Source: Clostridia bacterium (GTDB taxonomy: Bacteria; Bacillota; Clostridia; Christensenellales; Borkfalkiaceae). From it: a stretch of 64,000 bases of DNA. Below, piece by piece: positions 45,020 to 54,239 of the stretch (positions are counted from its first letter, which is position 1; every line of letters begins with the position of its first letter). The position numbers and the translations under genes were made by a program. The DNA lies in contig JAGHJP010000003.1 in assembly GCA_017886575.1 (NCBI GenBank), forward strand, positions 16,271-80,270. Direction: 5' to 3'. A model generated the notes under the pieces. That model did not search any database, was not told where the DNA came from, and was given only the letters and a program-made list of their open reading frames with translations.

Positions 45020-45928
45020 ATGGCATTTACGGCTAAGGATGTTATGGCTCTGCGCGAAAAGACGGGCGCGGGCATGATGGATTGCAAGAAGGCGTTGACC
45101 GACGCCGACGGCGATATGGAAAAGGCGGGCGAACTGCTGCGCGAGCGCGGCATCGCCAAGGCGGAAAAGAAAGCTTCCCGCATCGCGGCGGAAGGCGTCG
45201 TTCTCGGCTATGTCGAGGGCAAGACGGGCGTGCTCGTCGAAGTCAACTGCGAATCGGACTTTGTCGCCAACGGCCCCAAGTTCCATGAACTGACCCTCGC
45301 GGTCGCCAAGCACATCGCGGCAAAACAGCCCGCAACGGTGGAAGAACTGCTCGCCCAGGATTTTGCCCTCGAACCCGGCAAGACGGTCGAGACCTTCATC
45401 AAAGAGCAGGTCGCCGTCATCGGCGAAAAGATCTCCGTGCGCCGCTTCGTCGTGCGCAATTCGGAAGGCTATCAGACGACCTATATCCACCTCGGCGGCA
45501 AACTGGGCGTCCTTCTGGACGTTTCTTGCAGCGAGCTGACCGACGCTGTCAAGGAGACGGCGCACGACATCACCCTGCAGATCGCCTTCACCAAACCCGC
45601 TTATCTCACCGAGGCGGAAGTGCCCGCCGAGAAGATCGCGAAGGAGAAGGAGATCTTGAAAGAGCAGGCGATCAACGCGGGCAAGAAGCCCGAAATCGCC
45701 GAAAAGATGGTCATGGGCGGCATCAAAAAGTTCTATCAGGAGAACTGCCTCTTGGACCAGGCGTTCATCAAGGACGACAAAAAGACGGTCGCTTCCCTGT
45801 TGAAATCCGCCGGTTCGGATATGTCCGTCAACGGCTTCGCCTTCTACGTCATGGGCGAAGGGCTGGAAAAGAAGCAGGAGGATCTCTCCGAAGAGGTCGC
45901 CAAGCAGGTCCAGGCAATGAAGAAGTAA
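45020..45928 (+). CDS. tsf: Elongation factor Ts
   Basis: A 302-aa nucleotide exchange factor for EF-Tu: REKTGAGMMDCKKALTDADG at the N-terminus and VEVNCESDFVANGPKF. It follows rpsB in the usual order. Confidence 0.96.
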   Translation: MAFTAKDVMALREKTGAGMMDCKKALTDADGDMEKAGELLRERGIAKAEKKASRIAAEGVVLGYVEGKTGVLVEVNCESDFVANGPKFHELTLAVAKHIAAKQPATVEELLAQDFALEPGKTVETFIKEQVAVIGEKISVRRFVVRNSEGYQTTYIHLGGKLGVLLDVSCSELTDAVKETAHDITLQIAFTKPAYLTEAEVPAEKIAKEKEILKEQAINAGKKPEIAEKMVMGGIKKFYQENCLLDQAFIKDDKKTVASLLKSAGSDMSVNGFAFYVMGEGLEKKQEDLSEEVAKQVQAMKK

Positions 45929-45952
45929 AAATTTTGCGCGTTTTCGTGCACG

Positions 45953-45983
45953 CTCCCGTCCCGAAAGGGGCGGGAGTTTTTTG
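45953..45983 (+). terminator. Intrinsic terminator of rpsB-tsf
   Basis: CTCCCGTCCC/GGGGCGGGAG stem (one G-U pair) with a GAAA loop, then six T. Confidence 0.88.
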
Positions 45984-46011
45984 CTTTGCGGCCGCTTGCG
46001 GGATGCGATAA

Positions 46012-46245
46012 CCGGAGAGCTTCAAGAGGCAGTGCCTCTTGAACGGGTGGGGTAGGGGGCAGCGCCCTCCGAAAAAGCAGCCTTCTGAAGCGGAACGGAG
46101 TTCCGCGTTCAACGCGGGCATGCCCGCGTCCAATTGCCCTTGGGCGATATTCAACGCAAGCCTGACGGCTTGCGTTTCCGGTACGGAAACGGAGGGCTCT
46201 GCCCTTCACCCGCCAAAGGGGGAGCAACCCCTTTGGAAACCCCAA
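46012..46245 (+). repeat. Composite hairpin-chain element, copy C
   Basis: H1 46021-46043 (TTCAAGAGGC/GCCTCTTGAA), H2 46055-46070, H3 46091-46105 (CGGAAC/GTTCCG). An inserted palindrome CGCGGGCATGCCCGCG lies at 46113-46128. Then H4 46133-46148, H5 46155-46174 (CGCAAGCC/GGCTTGCG), H6 46193-46206 and H7 46213-46236 (CCAAAGGGG/CCCCTTTGG). Same order as copies A and B with different but matching arms. Confidence 0.8.
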
Positions 46246-46394
46246 TATGGCACCTTGCACTGTCGGAAAAGATCATCGATCGTTTCCGAGCGGCCCGCCC
46301 TTGAAAATTTTCTGTCGGACGCCCCGCCGCCGCGGCGGCGGGGCAGGAAAGAAAAAAATTTTTTTCTGAATTTTCCGAACGGGCGGCAAATGTC

Positions 46395-46423
46395 TTGACA
46401 CATGTCAAAATTTAGTGTATAGT
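46395..46423 (+). promoter_or_regulatory. nadABC-niaR promoter with palindromic operator
   Basis: TTGACA (46395-46400), 17 nt, TATAGT (46418-46423). The -35 is the left half of the palindrome TTGACACATGTCAA (46395-46408). This is the probable site of NiaR, the nicotinate-responsive repressor encoded by the last gene of the operon. Confidence 0.75.
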
Positions 46424-46453
46424 TGCATGGTATACCAAGGAGAGGAAAGGCCC

Positions 46454-47353
46454 ATGCAGAGTGTACGCGAGCGCGTTCTGGCGCTGAAAAAGCAAAAAAA
46501 TGCCGTCATCCTGGCGCATTACTATGTACCGGACGAGGTGCAGGCAGTCGCCGACTTCGTGGGGGATTCCTTTTATCTCGCCAAAGCCGCGCGGGACGCG
46601 GCGGCGGACGTCATTCTCTTTGCGGGCGTGCATTTCATGGGCGAGAGCGCGAAGATATTGAACCCCGCCCGCCGTGTGCTCCTGCCCGATCCCGCGGCGG
46701 ACTGTCCCATGGCGCACATGGCAAGCGCGGAGCAGATCTCCCGCCTGCGCAAAGAGGTGAGCGACCTCGCCGTGGCGTGCTACATCAACTCCACGGCAAA
46801 GCTCAAAGCCCTCTCCGATGTGTGCGTCACTTCCTCCAACGCGGTGAACATCGTCCGCGCGTTGCCCGAAAAGAATATCCTGTTCATTCCGGACGAAAAC
46901 CTCGGCGCATTCGTCGCCGCGGCGGTCCCCGAAAAGAAATTTTATTTTTCGGGCGGGCATTGCCCCGTGCACGCCTTTTTCCCCGCCGAACGGGTGGCGC
47001 GGCTGCGGCAGGCGTACCCCGGCGCGCCCGTGCTCTCCCATCCCGAGTGCGGCGCCGCGGTGCTTGCCCTCTCCGACTTTGTCGGCAGCACGGCGGAGAT
47101 CATCGCCTTCGCCGAACGGAGCGAAGGGAAGTCCTTCATTGTCTGCACGGAATCGGGCGTGCTCTTTCAGCTGCGCCGCCGCTGCCCCGGCAAGACCTTT
47201 ATCGACGCGGGCATGGTATGCGCGGATATGAAAAAGATCACATTGGAAAAAGTGTTGAGGACGCTGGAAGAAGGCTCCGGCGAAGTGATTTTGGACGAAG
47301 AGGAGGCAAAGGGAGCGTACCGCCCGCTCGCGCGGATGCTCGCTTTGGGGTAA
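46454..47353 (+). CDS. nadA: Quinolinate synthase
   Basis: A 299-aa 4Fe-4S enzyme that condenses iminoaspartate with dihydroxyacetone phosphate. The three cluster cysteines are visible in ADCPMAHM, HPECGAA and GMVCADMKKI. The ATG at 46454 has AAGGAGAGG. It is first gene of the de novo NAD operon. Confidence 0.94.
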   Translation: MQSVRERVLALKKQKNAVILAHYYVPDEVQAVADFVGDSFYLAKAARDAAADVILFAGVHFMGESAKILNPARRVLLPDPAADCPMAHMASAEQISRLRKEVSDLAVACYINSTAKLKALSDVCVTSSNAVNIVRALPEKNILFIPDENLGAFVAAAVPEKKFYFSGGHCPVHAFFPAERVARLRQAYPGAPVLSHPECGAAVLALSDFVGSTAEIIAFAERSEGKSFIVCTESGVLFQLRRRCPGKTFIDAGMVCADMKKITLEKVLRTLEEGSGEVILDEEEAKGAYRPLARMLALG

Positions 47354-47359
47354 GCAAAG

Positions 47360-48685
47360 ATGGAAAATCGCTTTGAAGGGCAATACGACGTGCTCATCGC
47401 GGGCATGGGTGTGGCGGGGCTCTTTTGCACCCTGCACCTGCCCGCGGACTGCCGCGTGCTTCTCCTCTCCAAGGACGGCGCGGACAAGAGCGACTCTTTT
47501 CTGGCGCAGGGTGGCATCTGCATGCTCCGTTCGCCGGAAGATTATGCCTGTTATTTCGAGGACACCGTGCGCGCGGGGCACGGGGAAAACGACCCCGCCG
47601 CGGTGGAACTGATGATCAGGAGTTCTCCCGCCGTCATCGCCGAGCTGGTCGGCTTCGGCGTGGACTTCGCGCGGGACGAAAAGGGAAATTTCCGCCGTAC
47701 CCGCGAGGGCGGGCATTCGGTCCCCCGCATTCTGTTCCACGGCGACGAAACGGGCAGGGCGATCGCAAGCCGGCTCCTGGCGGCGGTGCGGCAATTGCCC
47801 AACGCGGAGATCGCCGAATATTGCGAACTGCTCGACATCGTTGCGGCGGACGGGGTCTGCCGCGGGGGCATCGTGCGCGACGGCAGGACGGGCAAGGTCT
47901 TTGCCGTCTCCGCCCGCCGCACCCTGCTCGCGTCGGGCGGCGTGGGCGGACTGTATGAAAATTCCACCAACTACCGCCATCTGACGGGCGACGGGGTCGC
48001 CGTCGCGCTCAAAAACGGCGTTCAGACCGAGCATCTGGACTATGTGCAGATCCACCCCACGACCTTCTATTCCGAAAAACACGGCAGGCGCTTCCTCATC
48101 TCCGAATCGGTGCGGGGCGAAGGCGCGGTGCTCCTCGGGGCGGACGGCAGGCGCTTCTGTAACGAGCTTCTCCCCCGCGACGTGGTGACGGCGGCCATCC
48201 GCGCGCAGATGGCAAAGGAAGGGTCGAAGTTCGTGCGGCTGGACATGCGCCCCGTCGGCAAAAAGACGCTGCGCGAGCACTTTCCCACCATCTGCGCCCA
48301 TTGCCTTGCCGAGGGGTACGACGTGACAAAGACGCCCGTGCCCGTCGTGCCCGCCCAGCACTATTTCATGGGCGGCGTCAAGGTCGACCTGTGGGGGCGG
48401 ACGAGCATGCGCGGGCTGTATGCCGCGGGCGAAACGGCCTGCAACGGCGTGCACGGCAGGAACCGCCTCGCCAGCAATTCCCTGCTCGAAAGCCTGGTCT
48501 GGGCGGAACGGGCGGCGCAGGCGATGGCGTCGGACGGGACGGAAGCGGGCGACGGGTCTTTCCCCGCCGTCGACCTGTCGGCATATGCCGATTACGAAGG
48601 CTTGAAAGAGGGCTACGCGGCGGCAGTCCGCGCGGCAATGCAAAAACAAAAACAAGAACAAGGAGAACGGGAGGCAAAATCATGA
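47360..48685 (+). CDS. nadB: L-aspartate oxidase
   Basis: A 441-aa flavoprotein making iminoaspartate for NadA. It has the FAD motif VLIAGMGVAGLFC, SFLAQGGICM, QIHPTTFYSEK and HYFMGGVKVD. Its stop overlaps the nadC start (ATGA at 48682-48685). Confidence 0.94.
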   Translation: MENRFEGQYDVLIAGMGVAGLFCTLHLPADCRVLLLSKDGADKSDSFLAQGGICMLRSPEDYACYFEDTVRAGHGENDPAAVELMIRSSPAVIAELVGFGVDFARDEKGNFRRTREGGHSVPRILFHGDETGRAIASRLLAAVRQLPNAEIAEYCELLDIVAADGVCRGGIVRDGRTGKVFAVSARRTLLASGGVGGLYENSTNYRHLTGDGVAVALKNGVQTEHLDYVQIHPTTFYSEKHGRRFLISESVRGEGAVLLGADGRRFCNELLPRDVVTAAIRAQMAKEGSKFVRLDMRPVGKKTLREHFPTICAHCLAEGYDVTKTPVPVVPAQHYFMGGVKVDLWGRTSMRGLYAAGETACNGVHGRNRLASNSLLESLVWAERAAQAMASDGTEAGDGSFPAVDLSAYADYEGLKEGYAAAVRAAMQKQKQEQGEREAKS

Positions 48686-49536
48686 TCGATGAAATTACCA
48701 TGAAGATACACGGCGACGAGATCATTCTCGCCGCATTGAGAGAGGACGTGACGGAAGAGGACCTGTCCACCAACTGCGTTCTGCCCGCCTATAAAAAGGG
48801 CGAAGCCGAGCTCCTGTGCAAGCAGGACGGCGTCATTGCGGGGCTGCCCGTGTTCGCCCGCACCTTTTCTCTGCTCGATCCCGCCGCGGAGACGGAATTT
48901 TTCGCCAAGGACGGCGACGAAGTGAAGAAGGGGCAAAGGCTCGCGCTCGTGCGCGGGGACATGCGCGCCATTCTCACCGGCGAGCGCACCGCGCTCAACT
49001 TTTTGCAGCGCATGAGCGGCATCGCCACGGCGACGCGCGCCATGGCAAAGCTCCTCGAAGGCAGCGGCATGCGCCTCGCCGATACCCGCAAGACGGCGCC
49101 GGGCATGCGCCTCTTTGAAAAATACGCCGTCCGCGCGGGCGGCGGCGCCAACCACCGTTACAACCTGTCGGACGCCGTTCTGCTCAAAGACAACCATATC
49201 GGCGCGGCGGGGGGCGTGAAAGAGGCGGTCGCCGCAGCAAAGGGCTACGTCTCCTTTACGACGAAGATCGAAATCGAGGTCGAAACGGCGGAAATGGCGC
49301 GGGAAGCGGCGGAAGCGGGCGCGGACATCATCATGCTCGACAATATGTCCGACGAAGAGATGCGCGCCGCCGTCGCCGCCATTGCGGGCAGGGCGGTCGT
49401 GGAGATCTCCGGCAACGTCACGGCGGAAAATATCGCGCGCCTTCGTTCCGTCGGCGCGGACGTCGTTTCCTGCGGGGCGATCACCCATTCCGCTCCCGTG
49501 CTGGACGTTTCGCTGAAAAATCTGCACGCTGTATAA
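48682..49536 (+). CDS. nadC: Nicotinate-nucleotide pyrophosphorylase (carboxylating)
   Basis: A 284-aa quinolinate phosphoribosyltransferase. Motifs are RLADTRKTAPGMRLFEKYAV, GGGANHRYNLSDAVLLKDNH and EIEVETAEMA. It completes the three-step route to nicotinate mononucleotide. Confidence 0.95.
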   Translation: MIDEITMKIHGDEIILAALREDVTEEDLSTNCVLPAYKKGEAELLCKQDGVIAGLPVFARTFSLLDPAAETEFFAKDGDEVKKGQRLALVRGDMRAILTGERTALNFLQRMSGIATATRAMAKLLEGSGMRLADTRKTAPGMRLFEKYAVRAGGGANHRYNLSDAVLLKDNHIGAAGGVKEAVAAAKGYVSFTTKIEIEVETAEMAREAAEAGADIIMLDNMSDEEMRAAVAAIAGRAVVEISGNVTAENIARLRSVGADVVSCGAITHSAPVLDVSLKNLHAV

Positions 49537-49555
49537 CGGGGATAAGAAAGGGGGC

Positions 49556-50074
49556 ATGTCCGGAATGACAGGGGAAGAGAGAAGAAAAGAGATCTTGGAG
49601 ATGCTGGGGGCTCGCCCGCTTCCCGCGGCGCGGCTGGCGCAGACCTTCGGGGTCAGCCGCCAGGTCGTCGTGCAGGACGTGGCGCTGCTGCGCGCCGAAG
49701 GCAAAGAGATCGTCGCCACCAACCGCGGCTACATCCTCTCGCGCGGCAGGGCTTGTTCGCGGGTGTTCAAAGTGCGCCATTCGGACGGCGAAACGCGGGA
49801 AGAGCTCTGCCTCATCGTCGACGAGGGGGGCTGTGCGGAGGACGTGTTCGTGCACCACAAGGTGTACGGCACCATCCGGGCGCACATGGGCATCGACAGC
49901 CGCAGCAAGGTCGGCGCGTTCATGGCGGAGATCGCAAGCGGCAAATCGGTCTTTCTCAAAAACATCACTTCCGACTATCACTATCATACGGTGACCGCCG
50001 CAGACGAAAAAACGCTCGACCGCATCGAAGAGCAACTCTTCCGCCGCGGGTTTCTGATCCCGCACAAGGTGTAA
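49556..50074 (+). CDS. niaR: NAD biosynthesis repressor NiaR (YrxA-like)
   Basis: A 172-aa regulator: an N-terminal HTH (PAARLAQTFGVSRQVVVQDV) and a C-terminal 3H domain with its histidines in FVHHKVYGTIRAHMG and SDYHYHTV. NiaR binds nicotinic acid and represses NAD genes. Being last in the operon, it likely acts on the palindrome at 46395-46408. Confidence 0.92.
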   Translation: MSGMTGEERRKEILEMLGARPLPAARLAQTFGVSRQVVVQDVALLRAEGKEIVATNRGYILSRGRACSRVFKVRHSDGETREELCLIVDEGGCAEDVFVHHKVYGTIRAHMGIDSRSKVGAFMAEIASGKSVFLKNITSDYHYHTVTAADEKTLDRIEEQLFRRGFLIPHKV

Positions 50075-50096
50075 AACGTCCGTCCTGTGTGACAGA

Positions 50097-50137
50097 GCGC
50101 CCCGCGCAGGGAAATCCCTGCGCGGGGCGTTTCTTTT
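50097..50137 (+). terminator. Intrinsic terminator of the nad operon
   Basis: CGCCCCGCGCAGGG and its complement around AAAT, then a T-rich run. Confidence 0.85.
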
Positions 50138-50171
50138 TGTCCTTCGCGGCTGCCGTGCCCGCAGAGAAGGG

Positions 50172-50207
50172 AAAAAACGCCCGCGCGGAACCTTCTCCGC
50201 GCGGGCG
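50172..50207 (-). terminator. Intrinsic terminator of the flavoredoxin-rubredoxin gene
   Basis: GCCCGCGCGGA and its complement; on the minus strand six U follow. Confidence 0.8.
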
Positions 50208-50228
50208 CAAAGCGAGGGCATGCCTCGG

Positions 50229-50849
50229 TTATTTTGTAACTTTCTCGAAGTCCGAGGCGGGGTGTTTGCAGATCGGGCAGACGAACCCGTCGGGCAGTTC
50301 TTCGCCGACGTATTCATACCCGCATATCGTACACCGCCACACGGTCTGTCCCTTGTCATTTTTCTGCGGCTTGGGCTTGACGTTGGCGTGGTAATAGGCA
50401 TAGGTGCAGGATTCTCTTCCGGAGAGCACGGCGCCGTCGGTGACGTCGGCGATGAAGAGATAGTGCGTGCCCAGGTCGCACACGTCGGCGACGTCAGCGC
50501 AAAGGTATCCGTTCGTTCCCGCGGTCACGAAGGCGCAGCCGTTGGAGGCGGTGTCCCAAGCGTCAAAGCCCCGGAATTTATCGGTATCCCGCCCGCTGTG
50601 GAAACCGAACCGTTCGAAGAGTTCGAATTTTACCGACGTATCGAGCACGGAAACGGTAAATTTTTTGGTCGCCAGAATGCGTTCGGCTGTGTAGTTGCTC
50701 TTATTGACCGCCACGGTGATGCGGTTGGGCGTCGAGGTCACCTGGGTGACGGTATTCACGATGCACCCCGTGTCTTTTACGCCGTCCTTATCCTTGGTGG
50801 TCAGCACGAACAAGCCGTAACTGAGTTTGTGCATTACTTTTTCATCCAT
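50229..50849 (-). CDS. Flavin reductase-rubredoxin fusion (high-molecular-weight rubredoxin type)
   Basis: A 206-aa protein: residues 1-160 are an FMN flavin-reductase-like domain (LSYGLFVLTTKDKDGVKDTG, NTVTQVTSTPNRI). Residues 165-206 are a rubredoxin (CTICGYEYVG and CPICK). Such fusions pass electrons to flavodiiron proteins for oxygen or NO detoxification in anaerobes. An ATG 9 bp upstream sits too close to AAGGAGG, so 50849 is preferred. Confidence 0.9.
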   Translation of the reverse strand: MDEKVMHKLSYGLFVLTTKDKDGVKDTGCIVNTVTQVTSTPNRITVAVNKSNYTAERILATKKFTVSVLDTSVKFELFERFGFHSGRDTDKFRGFDAWDTASNGCAFVTAGTNGYLCADVADVCDLGTHYLFIADVTDGAVLSGRESCTYAYYHANVKPKPQKNDKGQTVWRCTICGYEYVGEELPDGFVCPICKHPASDFEKVTK

Positions 50850-50880
50850 TTTTATCATTCCTCCTTATCGATGATATAGC

Positions 50881-51044
50881 CGCCCGTATGGGCGATAACT
50901 CGGGATTTTCAAGGAGCGCTGCCCCTTGAACGGGAGTGCAGAGGGCGGAGCCCTTTGCGAATAAAAGCCTTCCATAAGCGGAGCATTGCTCCGCTTTCAT
51001 GCCCATCGCCCGTATGGGCGATCAATCGCAAGGCGTTGCCTTGC
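50881..51044 (+). repeat. Composite hairpin-chain element, copy D (lacks the H6-H8 end)
   Basis: H0 50881-50894, H1 50908-50930 (one mismatch), H2 50940-50956 (AGAGGGC/GCCCTTT), H3 50977-50995 (AGCGGAGC/GCTCCGCT), H4 51005-51022 (ATCGCCC/GGGCGAT) and H5 51028-51044 (GCAAGGC/GCCTTGC). It stops 1 bp before the end of lysA. Confidence 0.8.
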
Positions 51045-51045
51045 T

Positions 51046-52305
51046 TTATTTCTTTTTGAAAGGGGTCAGGTCGAGGGTGGCAAAGTAGTCGGCGGGGGTC
51101 TCGGCGCGGCGGATGAGCTTGACCGAGCCGTCCTCGCGGAGCAGGAGCTCGGCGGAGCGGAGCTTTCCGTTGTAGTTGTACCCCATGGAAAAACCGTGCG
51201 CGCCCGTGTCGTGAATGACGACGTAGTCGCCGATGTCCACCTTGGGCAGCATGCGGTCAACGGCGAATTTGTCGTTGTTCTCGCACAGGCCGCCCGTCAC
51301 GTCGTACTTGTGGTCGCACGGCTCGTTCTCCTTGCCCAGCACGGTGATGTGGTGGTACGCCTTGTACATGGCGGGGCGCATCAGGTTGGCGGCGCAGGCG
51401 TCCAGCCCCACGTACTCCTTCCAGATGTGCTTTTCGTGCAATACTTTGGCGACGAGGTGGCCGTAGGGGGCAAGCATGAACCGCCCGAGTTCGGTAAAGA
51501 TGGCGACGTCGCCCATGCCCGCGGGCACGAGGATGTTTTCATACGCCTTTCGTACCCCTTCGCCGATGACGAATATGTCGTTTTCCGGCTGGTCGGGGCG
51601 GTAGGCGATGCCCACGCCGCCCGACAGGTTGACGAACGCAATGTGCGCGCCGGTCTCTTCGTGCAGTTCCACGGCGAGGCGGAACAAAATTTCGGCAAGC
51701 TTGGGGTAATAGCCGTTGTCGGTGGTGTTGCTGGCGAGGAAGGCGTGGATGCCGAAGTGCTTCACGCCGTATGCCTTCAATTTCCGGAACGCCTCCTTCA
51801 TCTGCTCCTTGGTCATGCCGTACTTGGCGTCCCTGGGGGTGTCCATGATGGCGTTGTTCAGGGTAAAGTCCCCGCCGGGGTTATAGCGGCAGCACATGGT
51901 GTCCGCAAAGGGGGCGATGCCCGCGTAAAAATCGATGAGCGTGAGGTCGTCGAAGTTGATGATGGCGTTCAGTCTGCGCGCCAGGCGGAAGTCCTCCGCG
52001 GGCGTGACGTTGGAGGAGAACATGATCTCGCTGCCCGAAAAACCCACGGCGTCCGAGAGCATCAGTTCGGTGAGGGACGAGCAGTCCACGCCGCAGCCCT
52101 CTTCCCGCAATATCTGCATGATGTAGGGGTTGGGGGTCGCCTTGACGGCGAAATATTCCTTGAAGCCCTTGTTCCAGGCAAAGGCTTTTTGCAGGCGGCG
52201 GGCGTTCTCGCGGATTCCCTTCTCGTCATAGATGTGGAAGGGGGTGGGGTAGGTCTTGGCGATCTCTTCGATCTGCGCTTTGGTGACGAAAGGTTTCTTT
52301 TCCAT
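51046..52305 (-). CDS. lysA: Diaminopimelate decarboxylase
   Basis: A 419-aa PLP enzyme making lysine from meso-diaminopimelate. The PLP lysine is in EYFAVKATPNPYIM; NLSGGVGIAYRP and DACAANLMRPAMYKAYH are family marks. The product differs from the shortest LysA forms in its HIYDEKGIRENARRL start. No lysine riboswitch is seen upstream, where the leader is under 40 nt. Confidence 0.93.
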   Translation of the reverse strand: MEKKPFVTKAQIEEIAKTYPTPFHIYDEKGIRENARRLQKAFAWNKGFKEYFAVKATPNPYIMQILREEGCGVDCSSLTELMLSDAVGFSGSEIMFSSNVTPAEDFRLARRLNAIINFDDLTLIDFYAGIAPFADTMCCRYNPGGDFTLNNAIMDTPRDAKYGMTKEQMKEAFRKLKAYGVKHFGIHAFLASNTTDNGYYPKLAEILFRLAVELHEETGAHIAFVNLSGGVGIAYRPDQPENDIFVIGEGVRKAYENILVPAGMGDVAIFTELGRFMLAPYGHLVAKVLHEKHIWKEYVGLDACAANLMRPAMYKAYHHITVLGKENEPCDHKYDVTGGLCENNDKFAVDRMLPKVDIGDYVVIHDTGAHGFSMGYNYNGKLRSAELLLREDGSVKLIRRAETPADYFATLDLTPFKKK

Positions 52306-52341
52306 GGCCGTAAATTTTTTCCTGTGTGATCGTTTTTGTCT

Positions 52342-52370
52342 ATTGTAGCATAAAATCCCCGTCCGCGCAA
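52342..52370 (-). promoter_or_regulatory. Promoter of lysA
   Basis: Minus strand: TTGCGC, 17 nt, TACAAT. Confidence 0.6.
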
Positions 52371-52410
52371 GCTATTTTTTTCTCTTTTTCGAGGTCGTGA
52401 AAGAAAACAA

Positions 52411-52439
52411 TTGACTGTTTCGGCGGGGAATGTTACAAT
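52411..52439 (+). promoter_or_regulatory. Promoter of the ClC gene
   Basis: TTGACT, 17 nt, TACAAT. Confidence 0.7.
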
Positions 52440-52488
52440 AAACGGCGTAGAAAGAGCACACAATGGTGTGTAGGGAGGGCGGTTTCAT

Positions 52489-54150
52489 ATGGGAGGCAAT
52501 ATCGCCGGAAAGATCGCGGGGAATTGGTTCCACCGCGGCCTGCAACTTCTTTTCATGGGCTGCGTCACGGGTTTCCTCGCGGGCGTGGTCGTTACGTTCT
52601 ATAACATCTGCGTTTCGCTTGCGGAGGGCTTTTCGACCGATCTGTACGCCTATGTGCGGGAGCATTGGTTCCTCGTCCCCGTGCTCCTTGCGGCGTTGGC
52701 GGCGGTCGCCCTCCTCATCGGCGTGCTCGTGCAGCTCGTGCCCATGGTGCGCGGCAGCGGCATCCCCCAGACGGAAGGGGCGGCGCGGGGGATACTGAAA
52801 TACAATCCCTTCGTGACCCTGTGTTCCATGTTCGCCGCGTCTTTGCTTTGCGTGTTTGCGGGAATGTCGGCGGGCGGCGAGGGGCCCAGCATCCAGATCG
52901 GAGGCATGTGCGGTTACGGTCCCTCCCGTCTCTTTTCGCGCACGGACATGCTCCGCCGCTATCAGATCACGGGCGGCGGCTGCGCGGGGCTCGCTGTGGC
53001 GTTCAACGCGCCGCTCACGGGCATGGCGTTCGCCTTCGAGGAGACGCATAAAAAGTTCTCCCCCGAAGTATTCATCTGCGCTTTCTCCTCGGTCGTCACG
53101 GGCGTGGTCACCCGCAACCTCATCCGCGGCGGGCTGGGGCTCGGCACGGGCGCCGCGTTCTCTTCCTTCGCCTTCGCCGAAATCGCCTATCCTTATGCCG
53201 CCTACGGCTATATCCTGCTCGCGGCGTTCGTCTGCGCCCTGTGCGGCGTGATTTTTTTCCATACGGTGAAGGGTCTGAAAAAGGTGATGGAAGAAAAGGT
53301 AACATTCCTCTCCGGTGCGGGCAGAATGCTCATCCCCTTTCTGCTCGCGGGCGTATTCGGGCTGGTCACAGTATATGCGATGGGAGGGGGGCATGCCCTC
53401 ATCGAAGCCCTCGGCACGCAGGGCGGCGCGACGGAAATGAGCTTGCAGGAGAGCTTTTCCCTGGGGCTTGCCGGCACGCTGGCGCTCGCGCTCCTCTTCA
53501 AGTTCGCCGCGTCCGTCGTCAACATGTCCTGCGGCGTGCCCTGCGGGGTGTTCATCCCCATGCTCGCCATCGGCGCGGCGGCGGGAGCGCTGCTCTCCCT
53601 CTTCATGCAGGAATTTTTGGGCATGGATGCTTCGTATTCCGATCTCATCGTCATGGTCAGCCTGGCGTCCTTCTTCACCTGCGTGGTGCGCGCGCCCATC
53701 ACGGGCGTGGTCATGGTGGTGGAACTGACATGGAGCTTCACCCCCCTTCTGCCCGTGGTGCTCGGCGTCGCCGTGGGCTATATGGTCGGACAGGCGGCGG
53801 GGACCGAGCCGATCTACGAGTACATGCTCGGCCGCATCGTCGAAGAGCGGGGCGTCCGTCCCGAACACTTCTCCCGTTCCTTTCTCGTGCGGGCACACAG
53901 CATCGTGTCCGATATGACCGTGAAGGACGTGCTTTGGCCGGCGGGCGCGGCGGTCAAGGCGCTCTCGCGCGGGGAAGAGAGCATCGTGCCCGGCGCGGAC
54001 ACCGTGCTGCGCGCGGGCGACGTCATCACGGTCGACGCCGAAACGCCCGACCCCGCCGCCACCGAACGCGAGCTCTGCCTTCTGACGGGCAACCCGCCCC
54101 CGCGGAAAGTGCCGAAAAACGGTAAAAAACGCAAGCCCGCCGCGCGCTGA
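52489..54150 (+). CDS. ClC family chloride/proton transporter with C-terminal regulatory domain
   Basis: A 553-aa membrane protein. Chloride-site motifs are GSGIPQ, GGEGPSIQIGG (external gating Glu present) and CGVFIPMLAIGA. The internal proton Glu is kept in FNAPLTGMAFAFEETHKKF, which suggests an H+/Cl- antiporter rather than a channel. After about residue 445 a TrkA-C/RCK-like domain (RGEESIVPGADTVLRAGDVI) follows, with a basic tail. Confidence 0.9.
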   Translation: MGGNIAGKIAGNWFHRGLQLLFMGCVTGFLAGVVVTFYNICVSLAEGFSTDLYAYVREHWFLVPVLLAALAAVALLIGVLVQLVPMVRGSGIPQTEGAARGILKYNPFVTLCSMFAASLLCVFAGMSAGGEGPSIQIGGMCGYGPSRLFSRTDMLRRYQITGGGCAGLAVAFNAPLTGMAFAFEETHKKFSPEVFICAFSSVVTGVVTRNLIRGGLGLGTGAAFSSFAFAEIAYPYAAYGYILLAAFVCALCGVIFFHTVKGLKKVMEEKVTFLSGAGRMLIPFLLAGVFGLVTVYAMGGGHALIEALGTQGGATEMSLQESFSLGLAGTLALALLFKFAASVVNMSCGVPCGVFIPMLAIGAAAGALLSLFMQEFLGMDASYSDLIVMVSLASFFTCVVRAPITGVVMVVELTWSFTPLLPVVLGVAVGYMVGQAAGTEPIYEYMLGRIVEERGVRPEHFSRSFLVRAHSIVSDMTVKDVLWPAGAAVKALSRGEESIVPGADTVLRAGDVITVDAETPDPAATERELCLLTGNPPPRKVPKNGKKRKPAAR

Positions 54151-54177
54151 ACGTTCCTTTTCCTTCCGCCGTCTTGC

Positions 54178-54206
54178 TCATAAAGCCCGCCCGCCCGGCA
54201 TACATT
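54178..54206 (+). promoter_or_regulatory. Sigma-E-like promoter of yqfCD
   Basis: TCATAAA (54178-54184), exactly 14 nt, CATACATT (54199-54206). In Bacillus subtilis yqfCD is also under mother-cell sigma-E. Confidence 0.7.
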
Positions 54207-54239
54207 AAGGAAAACAAGGAAAGACAAAGGGGTGGAAAG

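Noticed and set aside
46412..48661. A 749-codon minus-strand open frame opposite nadA and nadB
   Set aside because: Same shadow composition; it covers two well-identified enzymes on the plus strand.
52306..52342. Lysine riboswitch before lysA
   Set aside because: The predicted leader is too short to hold one.
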